A DNA stretch of 64,000 bases, taken from assembly GCF_026659735.1 (NCBI RefSeq), contig NZ_JANSKK010000002.1, positions 124,001 to 188,000 on the forward strand, read 5' to 3'. The notes beneath the pieces are model-generated. The model saw only the letters and a list, made by a program, of their open reading frames with translations, had not been told where the DNA came from and ran no database searches. Numbering within the stretch: the stretch's first letter is position 1; each line of letters starts with the position of its first letter. This document shows, one piece after another, positions 1-10,268 of this stretch. The position numbers were made by a program, and so were the translations under genes. This stretch comes from Staphylococcus pettenkoferi. GTDB lineage: Bacteria > Bacillota > Bacilli > Staphylococcales > Staphylococcaceae.

Positions 1-17
1 AATTCGTTACTTGACAC
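1..17 (-). CDS. nusA: NusA, transcription termination/antitermination factor (first 5 codons only)
   Basis: Only the extreme start of the gene is inside the window. On the minus strand a GTG codon at 17-15 is followed by codons for Ser-Ser-Asn-Glu, and the gene runs off the window edge. The peptide MSSNE is how I remember staphylococcal NusA beginning. An AGGAGGG Shine-Dalgarno sequence at 30-24 lies 6 bases before the GTG. The gene directly follows rimP, the usual rimP-nusA pairing in Firmicutes, so the identity rests on context, start codon, ribosome site and five residues. Confidence 0.8.
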
Positions 18-37
18 GACTGTCCCTCCTATTCTCG

Positions 38-505
38 TTATAGCATTACTGCATGACGTGCTTTAGCAATCTTATCTCTTGGAATTTCAATAGATCTCTT
101 CTTAGCTTTTTCTTTTACTTGCATAGTAATTGTATCTTTTTCTACTGCTTCGAGAATGCCCAACCATTCTTTCTCTCCTTCAATTGGAGCGTAGAGTGAG
201 ACGTAAATAGGTTGATCAACAGCATTCTGGAAATCTTGTTCTTTCTTAATGGGTCTTTCTGCGCCAGGTGATGAGACATCTAAATAGTAAGCTTGAGCGA
301 TTGGATCTTCTTCGTCCATCACTTCACTGATTTTTTCAGATGCTACTGTACAGTCGTTTAAGTCGACACCACCAGGTTTATCAATAGATACTCTTAGGAA
401 ATGGTCCTTTCCTTCTTTAGTAAATTCAATATCTACTAATTCGAAATTAAGTTCTTCAAGGACTGGCTGAATTAGCGGTTCTACTTTCTCTGCTATCTTA
501 CTCAT
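38..505 (-). CDS. rimP: Ribosome maturation factor RimP
   Basis: This 155-residue protein is the RimP (YlxS/YhbC) family factor needed for 30S subunit maturation. The N-terminal part carries the family pattern around FELVDIEFTKEG, LRVSIDKPGGV and DVSSPGAERP, and an SH3-like C-terminal domain follows. The open frame extends 15 codons upstream, but the ATG at 505 is preferred: AAGGAGG stands just before it, and MSKIAEKVEPLI is a typical family start. It is first in an operon with nusA, 20 bases downstream. Its promoter and a leader hairpin lie upstream (586-614 and 530-555). Confidence 0.95.
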   Translation of the reverse strand: MSKIAEKVEPLIQPVLEELNFELVDIEFTKEGKDHFLRVSIDKPGGVDLNDCTVASEKISEVMDEEDPIAQAYYLDVSSPGAERPIKKEQDFQNAVDQPIYVSLYAPIEGEKEWLGILEAVEKDTITMQVKEKAKKRSIEIPRDKIAKARHAVML

Positions 506-529
506 GCGAGCCTCCTTTTTGACAAATAG

Positions 530-555
530 AAAAGAGCGGGGAGTGCCCACTCTTT
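530..555 (-). terminator. Leader terminator/attenuator hairpin upstream of rimP-nusA
   Basis: In the sense of the operon the sequence reads AAAGAGTGGG-CACT-CCCCGCTCTTTT, followed by CTATTT: a GC-rich stem with a short loop and a U-rich tail. It lies between the rimP promoter and the rimP ribosome site, so it can act both as the end of polC transcription and as an attenuator in the rimP-nusA leader. In Bacillus subtilis, nusA is known to autoregulate through termination in this leader; that the same holds here is inference. Confidence 0.7.
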
Positions 556-585
556 GTTCCTGAGTCTAATCTTTTAAGCATCTTT

Positions 586-614
586 ATTATATCACAACCC
601 TATGCGCCTTACAA
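586..614 (-). promoter_or_regulatory. Sigma-A promoter of rimP-nusA
   Basis: The minus strand reads TTGTAA (614-609), a 17-base spacer, then TATAAT (591-586). The -10 is perfect and the -35 close to consensus. It sits just after the polC stop codon and about 80 bases before the rimP start, giving a leader that contains the hairpin at 530-555. Confidence 0.8.
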
Positions 615-649
615 ATTTAGAACTATTCATAGGGTGATACTTGAAACTT

Positions 650-3600
650 CTACATATCGAAAATAGAGAGTTGCGCTTTGTCTGGAAGTCCAGATAAAGA
701 GCCGAGTTCATCTAAATAGTCGATAACTTTTTGTGAAACGCCGGCTTTTTTATTCAACTCTTCTTTAGATAAAAATGGACCTTCGTCACGTGCTTCAACG
801 ATACGTCGTGCAACGTTCTCCCCTAATCCAGGTACAGCGACAAATGGTGGAATCAATGTATCGTCTTCAATGATAAATTCAAAAGCTTGACTCTTCTCTA
901 AACTAATCGGTTGAATACGATAGCCACGCTGCGCCATTTCATTGACGATTTCAAGTACCGTGAGCGTATCTTTTTCCTTTTTACCTAAATCCATATAACG
1001 AGAATACATATCTTTCACTGTCGTACGAATGCCATCTTTATCTTTAATCATCGTGAAGAGATCAAAGTCTGAGGCACGTACTGTGAAATAGCTCGCGTAA
1101 TAGTATAAAGGATAATGTACTTTGAAATAAGCAATACGCACGGCCATCAGAACATAAGCTGCGGCGTGGGCTTTAGGGAACATGTATTTAATCTTACGAC
1201 AAGAATCCATGTACCAATCTGGGATATCGTTCTCAACCATGGCATCTACCATGTCGTCTGTTAAACCACGACCTTTACGAACGAACTCCATCGTCTTAAA
1301 GGCAAGTGGTGGTTCCATGCCGTTGTACATCAAGTAAACCATGATATCGTCACGACAACAAATAACGCTAGATAAATCACATGTGCCTGAGCGGATTAAA
1401 TCTTGCGCGTTACCTAACCACACATCGGTACCGTGTGAAAGTCCTGAAATACGTACCAGCTCTGAGAATGAGTCAGGTTTCGTATCCTCTAACATTTGAC
1501 GAACGAAGCCTGTACCAAATTCAGGCACACCAAAGGTTCCTGTCTTACATAGAATATCTTCTTCTGTCACGCCGAGAGGTTCTGGTGAGCTGAAGATACC
1601 CATCGTCTCTTTGTCATCCACTGGCACTTTCTTCGGATCAATACCGGACAAGTCTTGTAACATACGAATCATCGTAGGATCATCGTGACCTAGAATATCG
1701 AGTTTCAAGACATTATCGTGTATAGAGTGGAAGTCGAAGTGCGTTGTCATCCAAGCGGCACTTTGATCATCTGCCGGGAATTGAACTGGTGTGAAATCGT
1801 AAATATCCATATCGTCTGGAACAACGATAATACCACCTGGGTGTTGACCTGTCGTTCTCTTAACGCCAGTACAACCTTTCACGAGACGATCGATTTCAGC
1901 GCCACGTTTATGGATACCTTGGTCATTCAAATAACCTTTGACGAAACCGAATGCAGTCTTCTCAGCAACTGTACCTATTGTTCCTGCACGGAATACTTTA
2001 TCTTCACCGAACAAGACTTTCGTATAGTTATGAGCTTCAGGTTGATATTCCCCACTAAAGTTCAAGTCGATATCGGGAACTTTGTCCCCTTTGAAACCTA
2101 AGAATGTTTCGAATGGAATATCTTGTCCTTCTTTGATGAGGTCACAACCGCACTTGTCACATTTTTTATCTGGTAAGTCGAAACCAGAACCCACAGAACC
2201 GTCATTAAAGAATTCACTTTCACGACACTCTGGACAAATGTAGTGTGGCGGTAATGGATTAACCTCCGTAATTTCAGTCATCGTCGCCACGAAACTTGAA
2301 CCGACGGAACCACGTGAACCTACGAGGTAACCATCGTCCAACGATTTCTTCACGAGACGTTGAGAAATGAGATAAATAACAGAGAAACCATTACCGATAA
2401 TACTTTCAAGTTCTTTCTCTAAACGGTCGATTACGATTTGTGGTAAATCTTCCCCATATAATTTACGGGCGTTTGAATAGCTCAATTCACGAATTTCTTC
2501 ATTCGCCCCATCCATATTCGGTGTATAGAGCTTATCTTTAATTGGTACGACGCGTTCGATACGATCTGCCATCGCGTTCGTATTAGTCACGACAATCTCA
2601 TGCGCTTTCTCTTCACCCAAGAAGTGGAACGCATCGAGCATTTCGTCTGTCGTTCTAAAATGTGCTTCTGGTAGTGTCGTACGATTTAAAGGATTACCAG
2701 GTTGGGAGGCGATAAGTATTTTACGCGCAACTGCATCATGTTCAAATAAATAGTGTGCGTTACCCGTAGCAAGCACAGGAATTTGGTTCGCATCAGCAGC
2801 TTGAATCAATCGATCATAAATTTCATGTAGCGTTTCTGTATCACGCACAAGTTCGCGGTCGATTAAATCTTGATACAACGCTGGAGGTTGCACCTCAATG
2901 AAATCATAATACTTCGCAATACGTTCTACTTGAGATTGATCCTTCTGCATCACTGCTGTGAAGACTTCACCTTCATCACATGCACTTCCGACAAGTATAC
3001 CTTCGCGATATTCGTCGAGAATAGAACGTGGTATACGTGGTGTACGGTAATAGTATTTAACGAGTGATTGACTCACAATCTTAAACAGGTTCTTCAAGCC
3101 TTCCTGGTTCTGAACGATAAGTGTGACGTGACTCGGACGTGCACGTTTATACGCTTCTTCATTAGAGAGTGATTGGTTAATGTCTTGGTGGTTTTTCACA
3201 TCTAATTCATCGAGTTGTTTAAGCATTTTAATAAAAATATAAGCAGTAGCTTCGGTATCGTAAATCGCTCTGTGGTGTTGCGTAAGTTCAACGCCATATT
3301 TCTTAGCTAAGAAGTTCAACCCGTGCTTACCATACTCTGTATTCACTGTACGCGAAAGTTCGAGGGTATCGATCACACCGTTTGTCGATTCACCTAGACC
3401 CGCACGCTCATAACCTGTATCGATAAAGCCCATATCGAACGAAGCATTATGCGCAACAAAAATCGCGTCGCCTACCCATTCCTTGAATTCAGTTAACACA
3501 TCATCAATTTCAGGAGCATCAACGAGCATATCATCTGTGATGTGGGTCAAGTTCTTGATCGTATCTGACAATTTCTCATGTGGATTACTAAAACGTTCGA

Positions 3601-4966
3601 ATTTGTCTATGATTTCACCGTCATGCACTTTAACCGCCGCAAGTTCGATAATCTTATCGTATTGGTTGGAGAGCCCTGTTGTCTCAACGTCAAAGACAAC
3701 ATATGTGGCTGATTTCAAATCGCGATCCGTTGGTTTATAAGCAATAGGTACACCATCATCGACGAGCATTCCTTCCATACCGTAAATCATCTTGATATCA
3801 TTCTTCTCAGCCGCATTATGCGCATCTGGGAAAGCTTGTACTACATTATGATCAGTGACTGCGATCGCTTTGTGTCCCCATTTAGCTGCCTGTTCGACAT
3901 ATGCACCAATATGTGGAATACCGTCCATTTGACTCATTGAACTGTGCAGATGAAATTCAACACGTTTTTCTTCTGCCTTATCTTGTTTCGGTGCTTTTTT
4001 AATTTCTTCGATATTGTTCATCATCATAACTAAATCGCGCACGAAGCTATCTTCTTCAATACGACCTTGCGCACGTACCCATTTTCCTTCACTCAACGCT
4101 TTAAAATGAGCGAGGTCATCTTTGTTCTTTCTCGTGAACATTTTGAGGACGAGTGAATCAGTGTAGTCAGTCACTTTTAATTCAACGATGTGTCGACCAC
4201 TTTTGAGTTCTTTCAAGTTAATGTCGAAAATGACACCTTCAATTGCGACTTTGAATTCTTCTTCAACAATAGATTCAATTGGGCGTACGCTTTCAACTGG
4301 AATTGGCTTACCGATTTGACATTTTTCAACAGTGCTTTCGTTATTATCTTGTTGTTTCGCTTTTTCAGCTTTCATCTTCTCTAACTTTTCAGTCGCTTCT
4401 CGTGCGCTTTTTTCGTCTTCTTCTTGAATGTAAGCTTCGAGTGACGCTAAGTTATTATCGTTATCGGTTTCATCTGTTTCAAAGACCACGCGTGAAATAT
4501 CGAAACCACATTTTTGGAACGCACGTACGAGGCTACCATTACAGGATTTATCGAAGTGATTACGTTCAATATCGTTGTTACAAACAACTTTAATCGTATC
4601 TCCAGCCATGATGAGTTTTTTCTGTTTCAGTTGACGTTTTACTTGTGGGGAAAGTCCTGTTTCGTCAATACATGTTGGAAAGTATTTTAAGACATGTTCA
4701 TCTTGCCCCGTAGTATCATGAATCGTAAATTTCCAATTCACATCGGCAATGGTTTTAAACTCTTCTTTCAAAGCATTGGTAAATAAGAGATAATCCTCAT
4801 TGGAGAGAAAGCGAGGTAAAGCGATTTGAAACTCCCACGTCCGTGCTTTGGTTGATACATCGACACGTGTCAGTTCGCTTTGTTCAATAATATCTTGATC
4901 AAGTTGATTTGCGATTTTAAGTTGGTCCGCCAAAATTTTAAATTTTTCTTGATTAGTCACAGGCAT
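650..4966 (-). CDS. polC: DNA polymerase III alpha subunit, PolC type
   Basis: PolC is the replicative DNA polymerase of low-GC Gram-positives, carrying its own 3'-5' proofreading exonuclease. The 1438-residue length equals what I recall for S. aureus PolC. In order one sees an N-terminal OB-type region, a PHP domain (HLHSSMSQMDG), the exonuclease inserted into it (VFDVETTGLS, HNASFDMGF, HRAIYDTEAT), a zinc-binding cluster (CPECRESEFF ... CDKCGCD), and the polymerase core (DIDLNFSGEYQ, GTIGTVAEKTAFG, TTGQHPGG). The start ATG follows GAAGGTGG. It lies downstream of proS and ends just before the rimP promoter. The segment VICC...MEFVRKGRG in the polymerase fingers differs from the VIGC...MESVRKGKG I remember in relatives (see findings). 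Confidence 0.97.
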   Translation of the reverse strand: MPVTNQEKFKILADQLKIANQLDQDIIEQSELTRVDVSTKARTWEFQIALPRFLSNEDYLLFTNALKEEFKTIADVNWKFTIHDTTGQDEHVLKYFPTCIDETGLSPQVKRQLKQKKLIMAGDTIKVVCNNDIERNHFDKSCNGSLVRAFQKCGFDISRVVFETDETDNDNNLASLEAYIQEEDEKSAREATEKLEKMKAEKAKQQDNNESTVEKCQIGKPIPVESVRPIESIVEEEFKVAIEGVIFDINLKELKSGRHIVELKVTDYTDSLVLKMFTRKNKDDLAHFKALSEGKWVRAQGRIEEDSFVRDLVMMMNNIEEIKKAPKQDKAEEKRVEFHLHSSMSQMDGIPHIGAYVEQAAKWGHKAIAVTDHNVVQAFPDAHNAAEKNDIKMIYGMEGMLVDDGVPIAYKPTDRDLKSATYVVFDVETTGLSNQYDKIIELAAVKVHDGEIIDKFERFSNPHEKLSDTIKNLTHITDDMLVDAPEIDDVLTEFKEWVGDAIFVAHNASFDMGFIDTGYERAGLGESTNGVIDTLELSRTVNTEYGKHGLNFLAKKYGVELTQHHRAIYDTEATAYIFIKMLKQLDELDVKNHQDINQSLSNEEAYKRARPSHVTLIVQNQEGLKNLFKIVSQSLVKYYYRTPRIPRSILDEYREGILVGSACDEGEVFTAVMQKDQSQVERIAKYYDFIEVQPPALYQDLIDRELVRDTETLHEIYDRLIQAADANQIPVLATGNAHYLFEHDAVARKILIASQPGNPLNRTTLPEAHFRTTDEMLDAFHFLGEEKAHEIVVTNTNAMADRIERVVPIKDKLYTPNMDGANEEIRELSYSNARKLYGEDLPQIVIDRLEKELESIIGNGFSVIYLISQRLVKKSLDDGYLVGSRGSVGSSFVATMTEITEVNPLPPHYICPECRESEFFNDGSVGSGFDLPDKKCDKCGCDLIKEGQDIPFETFLGFKGDKVPDIDLNFSGEYQPEAHNYTKVLFGEDKVFRAGTIGTVAEKTAFGFVKGYLNDQGIHKRGAEIDRLVKGCTGVKRTTGQHPGGIIVVPDDMDIYDFTPVQFPADDQSAAWMTTHFDFHSIHDNVLKLDILGHDDPTMIRMLQDLSGIDPKKVPVDDKETMGIFSSPEPLGVTEEDILCKTGTFGVPEFGTGFVRQMLEDTKPDSFSELVRISGLSHGTDVWLGNAQDLIRSGTCDLSSVICCRDDIMVYLMYNGMEPPLAFKTMEFVRKGRGLTDDMVDAMVENDIPDWYMDSCRKIKYMFPKAHAAAYVLMAVRIAYFKVHYPLYYYASYFTVRASDFDLFTMIKDKDGIRTTVKDMYSRYMDLGKKEKDTLTVLEIVNEMAQRGYRIQPISLEKSQAFEFIIEDDTLIPPFVAVPGLGENVARRIVEARDEGPFLSKEELNKKAGVSQKVIDYLDELGSLSGLPDKAQLSIFDM

Positions 4967-5159
4967 GACAAAACCACCTTCTGTAAAAATAAAAGGGCCA
5001 TCTATAAGTATGAGGCAGCAAAATGATATTTGCTTAATACGTTCTTAGCACAAGTTACTTCCACCTATTTTAAACCTTTTAAGAAAAAATCTCGAGAGTC
5101 TCATCAAGATTTTTCAAGATTACATTTTTAACACCACATAAGTGCTATCGAGATAGAAG

Positions 5160-5198
5160 AGAGTGAGTGAACTCAATTGTTTATTCGTCACCCACTCT
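5160..5198 (-). terminator. Probable intrinsic terminator downstream of proS
   Basis: An 11-base stem (AGAGTGGGTGA pairing with TCACTCACTCT, one G-U pair) lies about 10 bases after the proS stop on the minus strand. The U tail is poor (CTTCTATCTC), so termination may be partial and polC may be read through. Confidence 0.5.
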
Positions 5199-5207
5199 AA
5201 AGTTTCA

Positions 5208-6911
5208 TTAATTTATTTGTTCATATAAGTCGTTAATGTATTGCAGTAAATCGTCACTGTGAACTTCTTCGCTTTCGCCGTTGTCACGACGTTTCACTTC
5301 AACGATACTTTCGCTCGCACGTTTACCAACAACAATACGGATTGGAAGACCGATAAGATCTGCATCGTTAAATTTAACGCCAGCACGTTCTTTACGATCG
5401 TCATATAATACATCATATTGTTCTTGAAGTTGTTCATAGAGTTGTTCTGAAAGTTCGCGTTGGTCGTCTTTCTTAGGGTTAATGGCTATCAAGTGTAAAT
5501 CATAAGGTGTAACTGATTTCGGCCAAATGATACCTTGTTCGTCATTGTGATGTTCAATAATTGCACTTAATGTACGAGATACTCCGATGCCGTAGCAACC
5601 CATGAGTAAGGATTGTGCTTTCCCTTGGTCGTTGAGTACAGTAGCATTCATCGCTTCTGAATATTTGCGTCCTAGTTTGAAGACTTGTCCTACTTCAATG
5701 CCTTCAGCAAAGTGTGCTTCTCCAGAACCATCGGCAAGTGGTTCGCCTTCAAGGATGAAGCGGAAATCATCGTAAGCTTCAACTTTAAAATCGCGATCTG
5801 CATTCGCATTTAAATAGTGATAGCCATCTTCATTCGCACCTACAACTATATTCGTGAGATCTTGAACAGATTGATCCGCATAAACTTTAATTTCTTTATC
5901 AGTAACAGGTCCTAATGAGCCTGGATGCGCACCTAATAAATTGAAGATGTCATCTTGTGAAGCGAGTTCTATGTTATCTGTTTCGAAATATGCTTTTAAC
6001 TTCACATCATTCACTTCATGATGACCACGGATAAGTAACAAGATAAACTCACCATCGACATTGAAGACCATTGATTTCGTAATTTCATCCAATGGCTTAT
6101 CAAGGAAATCAGCGAGCTCTTGCGCTGTTTGTACATTAGGCGTCTCTATTTTTTCTAAGTCTAGTGGTGCTTCGTCTTTTTTATTTGGCGTGTAAACGAC
6201 CTCAGCTTTTTCGATATTGGCTGCATAATCGCTATTTTTACTATAAACGATCGTATCTTCGCCAATTTCGCTTAATGCCATAAATTCATGCGTATGATTA
6301 CCACCAATTGCGCCAGAGTCGGCAAGTACAGGTCGCGCATTTAATCCTACACGTTTAAAGATTCGGCCGTAAGCATCATACATTTGTTGATATGTTTCAT
6401 CTAATGACGCTTCATCAATATGGAAAGAATAAGCATCTTTCATGATGAATTCTCTACCGCGAAGTAATCCGAAACGTGGACGCTTCTCATCACGGAATTT
6501 AGATTGGATTTGGAACAATGTTAAAGGAAGTTGTTTGTAAGACTTCAACTCATCACGAACGAGTGACGTCACAACCTCTTCATGTGTTGGACCTAATGCA
6601 AACTCACGACCATTGCGGTCTTTCAAGCGCATTAATTCCGGACCGTATGCAGACCAGCGTCCAGATTCTTCCCAGAGTTCTGATTGTTGTAATGCTGGCA
6701 TCAGAATTTCAACCGCATCTATGCGTTCCATTTCTTCACGAATAATCGCTTCTATATTATTTAATACTCTCGTTGCAAGAGGTAAATAACTATATATACC
6801 GCTTGTGCTTTGTTTGATTAAACCTGCTTTAAGCAAGAGTCTATGGCTCAAAGCTTCAGCACTTGCAGGCACCTCTTTCATTGTTGGAATAAAAACCTTT
6901 GACTGTTTCAT
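5208..6911 (-). CDS. proS: Prolyl-tRNA synthetase
   Basis: This class II synthetase charges tRNA-Pro. At 567 residues it is the long bacterial type, with an inserted editing domain in the middle (roughly residues 225-400, PGSLGPV region) that clears Ala-tRNA-Pro. Class II motifs are visible: motif 2 around [17 protein letters not shown], and motif 3 near [12 protein letters not shown]. The C-terminal anticodon-binding domain includes [20 protein letters not shown]. The ATG follows GAGGAGG with a 10-base gap. It lies 31 bases downstream of rseP, in the conserved uppS-cdsA-rseP-proS-polC order. No T-box leader is seen. Confidence 0.97.
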   Translation of the reverse strand: MKQSKVFIPTMKEVPASAEALSHRLLLKAGLIKQSTSGIYSYLPLATRVLNNIEAIIREEMERIDAVEILMPALQQSELWEESGRWSAYGPELMRLKDRNGREFALGPTHEEVVTSLVRDELKSYKQLPLTLFQIQSKFRDEKRPRFGLLRGREFIMKDAYSFHIDEASLDETYQQMYDAYGRIFKRVGLNARPVLADSGAIGGNHTHEFMALSEIGEDTIVYSKNSDYAANIEKAEVVYTPNKKDEAPLDLEKIETPNVQTAQELADFLDKPLDEITKSMVFNVDGEFILLLIRGHHEVNDVKLKAYFETDNIELASQDDIFNLLGAHPGSLGPVTDKEIKVYADQSVQDLTNIVVGANEDGYHYLNANADRDFKVEAYDDFRFILEGEPLADGSGEAHFAEGIEVGQVFKLGRKYSEAMNATVLNDQGKAQSLLMGCYGIGVSRTLSAIIEHHNDEQGIIWPKSVTPYDLHLIAINPKKDDQRELSEQLYEQLQEQYDVLYDDRKERAGVKFNDADLIGLPIRIVVGKRASESIVEVKRRDNGESEEVHSDDLLQYINDLYEQIN

Positions 6912-6942
6912 ACTACAATAAAGCCTCCTCTAACTACTCTAA

Positions 6943-8229
6943 CTATAAGAAATAACGTTGAATATCATTCCAAGTGACTAGAATCATAATGATTAAAACG
7001 AATACTGCACCGATTGCTAACATCACTGTTTCAGCTTTTTTATTTAGCGGTTTTCTGAAAATCGCTTCATAAATAACGAAGAGAATACGTCCGCCATCTA
7101 ACGCTGGGATAGGTAATAAGTTCATTAAACCTAGGTTGATGCTTAACGCAGCAGTTAAATTAATGACGTTTATAATTCCTGTTTTAACTACCGAATCGAC
7201 ATGATGATAAATACCTACTGGACCATTGAGCATATCGAATGAGAAATGACCCGTAAAAATACTAGCGATTAAACTAACTATTGCTGTAAAAATATATTTT
7301 CCTGCTATAATCGTGCGTTCGAATCCATCCAGAATTGGTTTAAATGCAGTGTGTTCAGTTTCAGCTTGAATACCGAGTCGATAATGTGTTTCTTTTTTTA
7401 CTTTAGTTATTTGTTCAGTATATTTTTTCGGTGTTATTTTAAACGTTTTTTCATGTCCGTTACGTTTGACAGTGATATGCGTAGGTTTATCTTTAACTTT
7501 ATCGGTAGCTTGACCCAATTCGTTTTTACTGGATACCTTATAATCACCAAGTTTAACAATCTTATCTCCAGAATGTAATCCTGCTTTCTCAGCTGGACTA
7601 TCTTTTGCAACATCAGCAATACCATTTGTCGGCGTACCTTGGTAGTAAGCTAAACCGATAAATAGGACGAGTGTGAGTAAGAAGTTGAATAATGGACCGG
7701 CAATCAACGCTAAGAATTTCTGATATGGTTTCTTGTATGTAAATTGGCGGTGCTTAGGTGCAATTTGAACTAAGCTTCCATTTTCAACGAAGAAAGCTTT
7801 GTCGGCAATATTGAAATGATGACGTTCTTCATCGTATGCGGTAATACCTTCAATAAACAACCCTTCTTTAAAATCACATTTCTTCACTTCAATTGCTTCG
7901 ATTTGTTGGAATTTATGATGATCATCCAGAATAATGTGCGTAATTTCGTCATTTTTATTCAATTTAATTTTTACATGCATACCTGGTTGAACAGGTGGTT
8001 CTTCTAATCCATCGCCTGCCATTCTGACATACCCGCCTACAGGTAACAGACGAATCGTATATAACGTTTCATTTTTACGGAAACTTAGTATCTTGGGGCC
8101 CATACCAATAGCGAATTCTGGACACATAATTCCTGCGCGCTTGGCGAAGAACATATGACCATATTCGTGTACGGTAACGAGGACGCCAAAGACGATAATA
8201 AAAGCAATGATTGTTACGAGATAACTCAA
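6943..8229 (-). CDS. rseP: Site-2 intramembrane zinc metalloprotease RseP
   Basis: This membrane protease of the RseP/RasP (M50) family cleaves proteins within the bilayer. The first membrane segment carries the zinc motif HEYGH, a PDZ domain lies in the middle ([19 protein letters not shown]), and the third ligand segment is [12 protein letters not shown] near the C-terminus. The open frame begins at 8244, but the ATG there has almost no gap after its ribosome site. A TTG at 8229 has GAGGTG six bases before it and gives [10 protein letters not shown], the start I recall in S. aureus, with an identical length of 428. In the cell-envelope cluster it follows cdsA. Confidence 0.95.
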   Translation of the reverse strand: MSYLVTIIAFIIVFGVLVTVHEYGHMFFAKRAGIMCPEFAIGMGPKILSFRKNETLYTIRLLPVGGYVRMAGDGLEEPPVQPGMHVKIKLNKNDEITHIILDDHHKFQQIEAIEVKKCDFKEGLFIEGITAYDEERHHFNIADKAFFVENGSLVQIAPKHRQFTYKKPYQKFLALIAGPLFNFLLTLVLFIGLAYYQGTPTNGIADVAKDSPAEKAGLHSGDKIVKLGDYKVSSKNELGQATDKVKDKPTHITVKRNGHEKTFKITPKKYTEQITKVKKETHYRLGIQAETEHTAFKPILDGFERTIIAGKYIFTAIVSLIASIFTGHFSFDMLNGPVGIYHHVDSVVKTGIINVINLTAALSINLGLMNLLPIPALDGGRILFVIYEAIFRKPLNKKAETVMLAIGAVFVLIIMILVTWNDIQRYFL

Positions 8230-8397
8230 ATCCATACACCTCATAATATATTTTATGCTATGTGAGAACGTGTACTTACTTCATCCTCCCACATAGTCGA
8301 CGATTGTGAAATTACTTGAGACTCTTTAAATTATAAAAGTATTCACAGTAACTGTCTACTCGCAAATCGTGAGACCTTTTAAAAACAAAAATCGAAT

Positions 8398-8441
8398 GGG
8401 AGTAAGACGGAAATCTTAAAATATTTCAACGTCTCACCCCC
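8398..8441 (-). terminator. Hairpin/terminator between cdsA and rseP
   Basis: The minus strand reads GGGGGTGAGACG, a 20-base loop, then CGTCTTACTCCC followed by ATTCGATTTTT. The stem is strong and the tail U-rich but delayed. It lies 42 bases after cdsA. A similar GGGAGTAAGAC stem ends the binding-protein gene near 26985. Confidence 0.6.
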
Positions 8442-8482
8442 ACTGAATTGGTCTCATACTACGATTGGCAAACGACTTTCCC

Positions 8483-9265
8483 TTAAACTTGAATCAATAA
8501 AATATTTAATAGTGGTAAGACAAACATGAAGCTATCAAAGCGATCAAGTATGCCACCGTGACCTGGCAAGATACGGCCTGAATCTTTCACACCGAAATGT
8601 CGTTTGAAGCCTGACTCTACTAAATCACCAAGTTGTCCAAACATACTCAAGATCACTGTGAAAATTAACAGCAACCAAATAGAGATATTGAAGTCAACGA
8701 AGATAATCATTACGAGCGGTACGATTAAACTACAGATTAATCCACCAATAAATCCTTCAATCGTCTTATTCGGGCTGATGACCGGCCACAATTTATGCTT
8801 GCCTATCATTCTACCAAAGAGATAAGCGCCTGTATCAGTCAACCACACAACAAGGAAAGCGAACAATATGTAACGTAACCCTTCAGCACGTGTAGTGTAG
8901 AGATACATAAACCCGATACCTACATAAGCGATAGACATCAGACAGAATGCTGCGTCCATAAAGCTAAAACGGTTCTTAGAAAGCACAGTATAGCTTAATA
9001 GCACAAAGCTGAGTGCGATCAAAGATTTCAGTTGAACTTGATCTACCCAATGCCCCGCATTCTGTGGCAACATAATCAATACTAAACCTGCTGCACTGAT
9101 GAGGCCCGGTATAGAGAGAAAGCGAATCATATTCATATTTAAGATTTCCTTTAATGCAATAAAAGCAAGTAAATATGAAAAAAGCATTAAGATTATTCCG
9201 CCCTTGAGCAAGATTGGGAGGAAGATAATCAACGCGATAATAGCAGTTAATGTTCTTACTTTCAT
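8483..9265 (-). CDS. cdsA: Phosphatidate cytidylyltransferase (CDP-diglyceride synthase)
   Basis: CdsA makes CDP-diacylglycerol from phosphatidate and CTP, the branch point for phosphatidylglycerol and cardiolipin. The protein has 260 residues and about eight hydrophobic segments. The family signature is present in the C-terminal half: [19 protein letters not shown], then [13 protein letters not shown] and [10 protein letters not shown]. The open frame extends 10 codons further up, but the ATG at 9265 has AAGGAG six bases before it and begins [10 protein letters not shown]. It follows uppS closely. Confidence 0.95.
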   Translation of the reverse strand: MKVRTLTAIIALIIFLPILLKGGIILMLFSYLLAFIALKEILNMNMIRFLSIPGLISAAGLVLIMLPQNAGHWVDQVQLKSLIALSFVLLSYTVLSKNRFSFMDAAFCLMSIAYVGIGFMYLYTTRAEGLRYILFAFLVVWLTDTGAYLFGRMIGKHKLWPVISPNKTIEGFIGGLICSLIVPLVMIIFVDFNISIWLLLIFTVILSMFGQLGDLVESGFKRHFGVKDSGRILPGHGGILDRFDSFMFVLPLLNILLIQV

Positions 9266-9281
9266 ATTGGACTCCTTACTA

Positions 9282-10046
9282 TCACAAACCACCAAACCGA
9301 CGTTGGCGATTTTGATAAATTTTTAGACATTTAAGTAATTCTTCACTATCGAAGTCAGGCCATAGCTTTTCATTAAAAATGAATTCGCTATAAGAAAGTT
9401 GCCAAATCAAGAAGTTGCTAATACGTTGTTCTCCGGAAGTTCGAATGAGTAACTCTGGATCTGGATAAGGTTGTGTCATGAAGTGGGAAGATAATACATC
9501 TTCATCAACGTCATCTATTGATAGTTCATTTGCTTCTAGACGACGATATAGAGATTTCACGCCATCAACAATTTCGGCTCGGCCACCATAGTTCATTGCA
9601 AAGATGAGTTTCAGACCTGTATTATGTTTCGTCTCTTCTTTCGCTTTGTTGATAGCTTTAACTGTCGACTGTGGTAAATCATCAATAAAGCCTATGGTTT
9701 CAACTTTTACATTTTTCTCTATCAACTCTGGTAAAAATGTCTTGAGGAAGTTGACGGGCAAACTCATAATATACTTCACTTCATTCTCTGGTCGTGTCCA
9801 ATTCTCAGTTGAAAATGCATAAAGCGTTAAGTATTCAATCCCTAAATTACTCGCTTCCTTTGTAATCTTCTTCACAGTTTGCATGCCTTGGTAATGTCCT
9901 TTAATTCGTGGGAGCTTACGTTGCTTCGCCCAACGCCCATTACCATCCATAATGATAGCGACATGCTTCGGTATGTTATGTAAATCTAATTCCTGTTGAT
10001 CTAAATTAGATTGCGATTGTTTTTTATTTCTAGACTTTTTAAACAT
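9282..10046 (-). CDS. uppS: Undecaprenyl diphosphate synthase (isoprenyl transferase)
   Basis: UppS adds isopentenyl units in cis to farnesyl diphosphate to make the C55 carrier lipid for peptidoglycan and teichoic acids. The catalytic Asp sits in the signature [10 protein letters not shown], and substrate-binding residues lie in LYAFSTENW and [16 protein letters not shown]. The ATG at 10046 is chosen over the upstream one at 10070, because GGAGG stands seven bases before it. The length is 254 residues. It lies between frr and cdsA, as in other Firmicutes. Confidence 0.96.
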   Translation of the reverse strand: MFKKSRNKKQSQSNLDQQELDLHNIPKHVAIIMDGNGRWAKQRKLPRIKGHYQGMQTVKKITKEASNLGIEYLTLYAFSTENWTRPENEVKYIMSLPVNFLKTFLPELIEKNVKVETIGFIDDLPQSTVKAINKAKEETKHNTGLKLIFAMNYGGRAEIVDGVKSLYRRLEANELSIDDVDEDVLSSHFMTQPYPDPELLIRTSGEQRISNFLIWQLSYSEFIFNEKLWPDFDSEELLKCLKIYQNRQRRFGGL

Positions 10047-10146
10047 CGTATTTCCTCCGAGCACTCTCATCTCTGTTTAGCATAATGATTTGTGTCTACA
10101 TTTAACTCTCATTTTATCATACTAACTGTTGTGATTGAATATACAA

Positions 10147-10183
10147 AGAAAAAAACTGTACCAAAGTATGATTTGATACAGTT
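10147..10183 (-). terminator. Intrinsic terminator downstream of frr
   Basis: The minus strand reads AACTGTATCAAA, a six-base loop, then TTTGGTACAGTT followed by TTTTTC. The stem has 12 pairs with one wobble and a U tract. It separates the pyrH-frr unit from uppS. Confidence 0.85.
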
Positions 10184-10268
10184 CGTTAGTCTGTCATATG
10201 CATCACTCTACATCATTCGTTAGAGAAAGCATTCTAAATGGGTGAGCGACTTAAAGGACAGTAGTGTA

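Noticed and set aside
3483-3740. Plus-strand open frames inside polC and other long genes
   Set aside because: They are opposite-strand shadows with no ribosome site, no recognisable motif and biased low-complexity composition.
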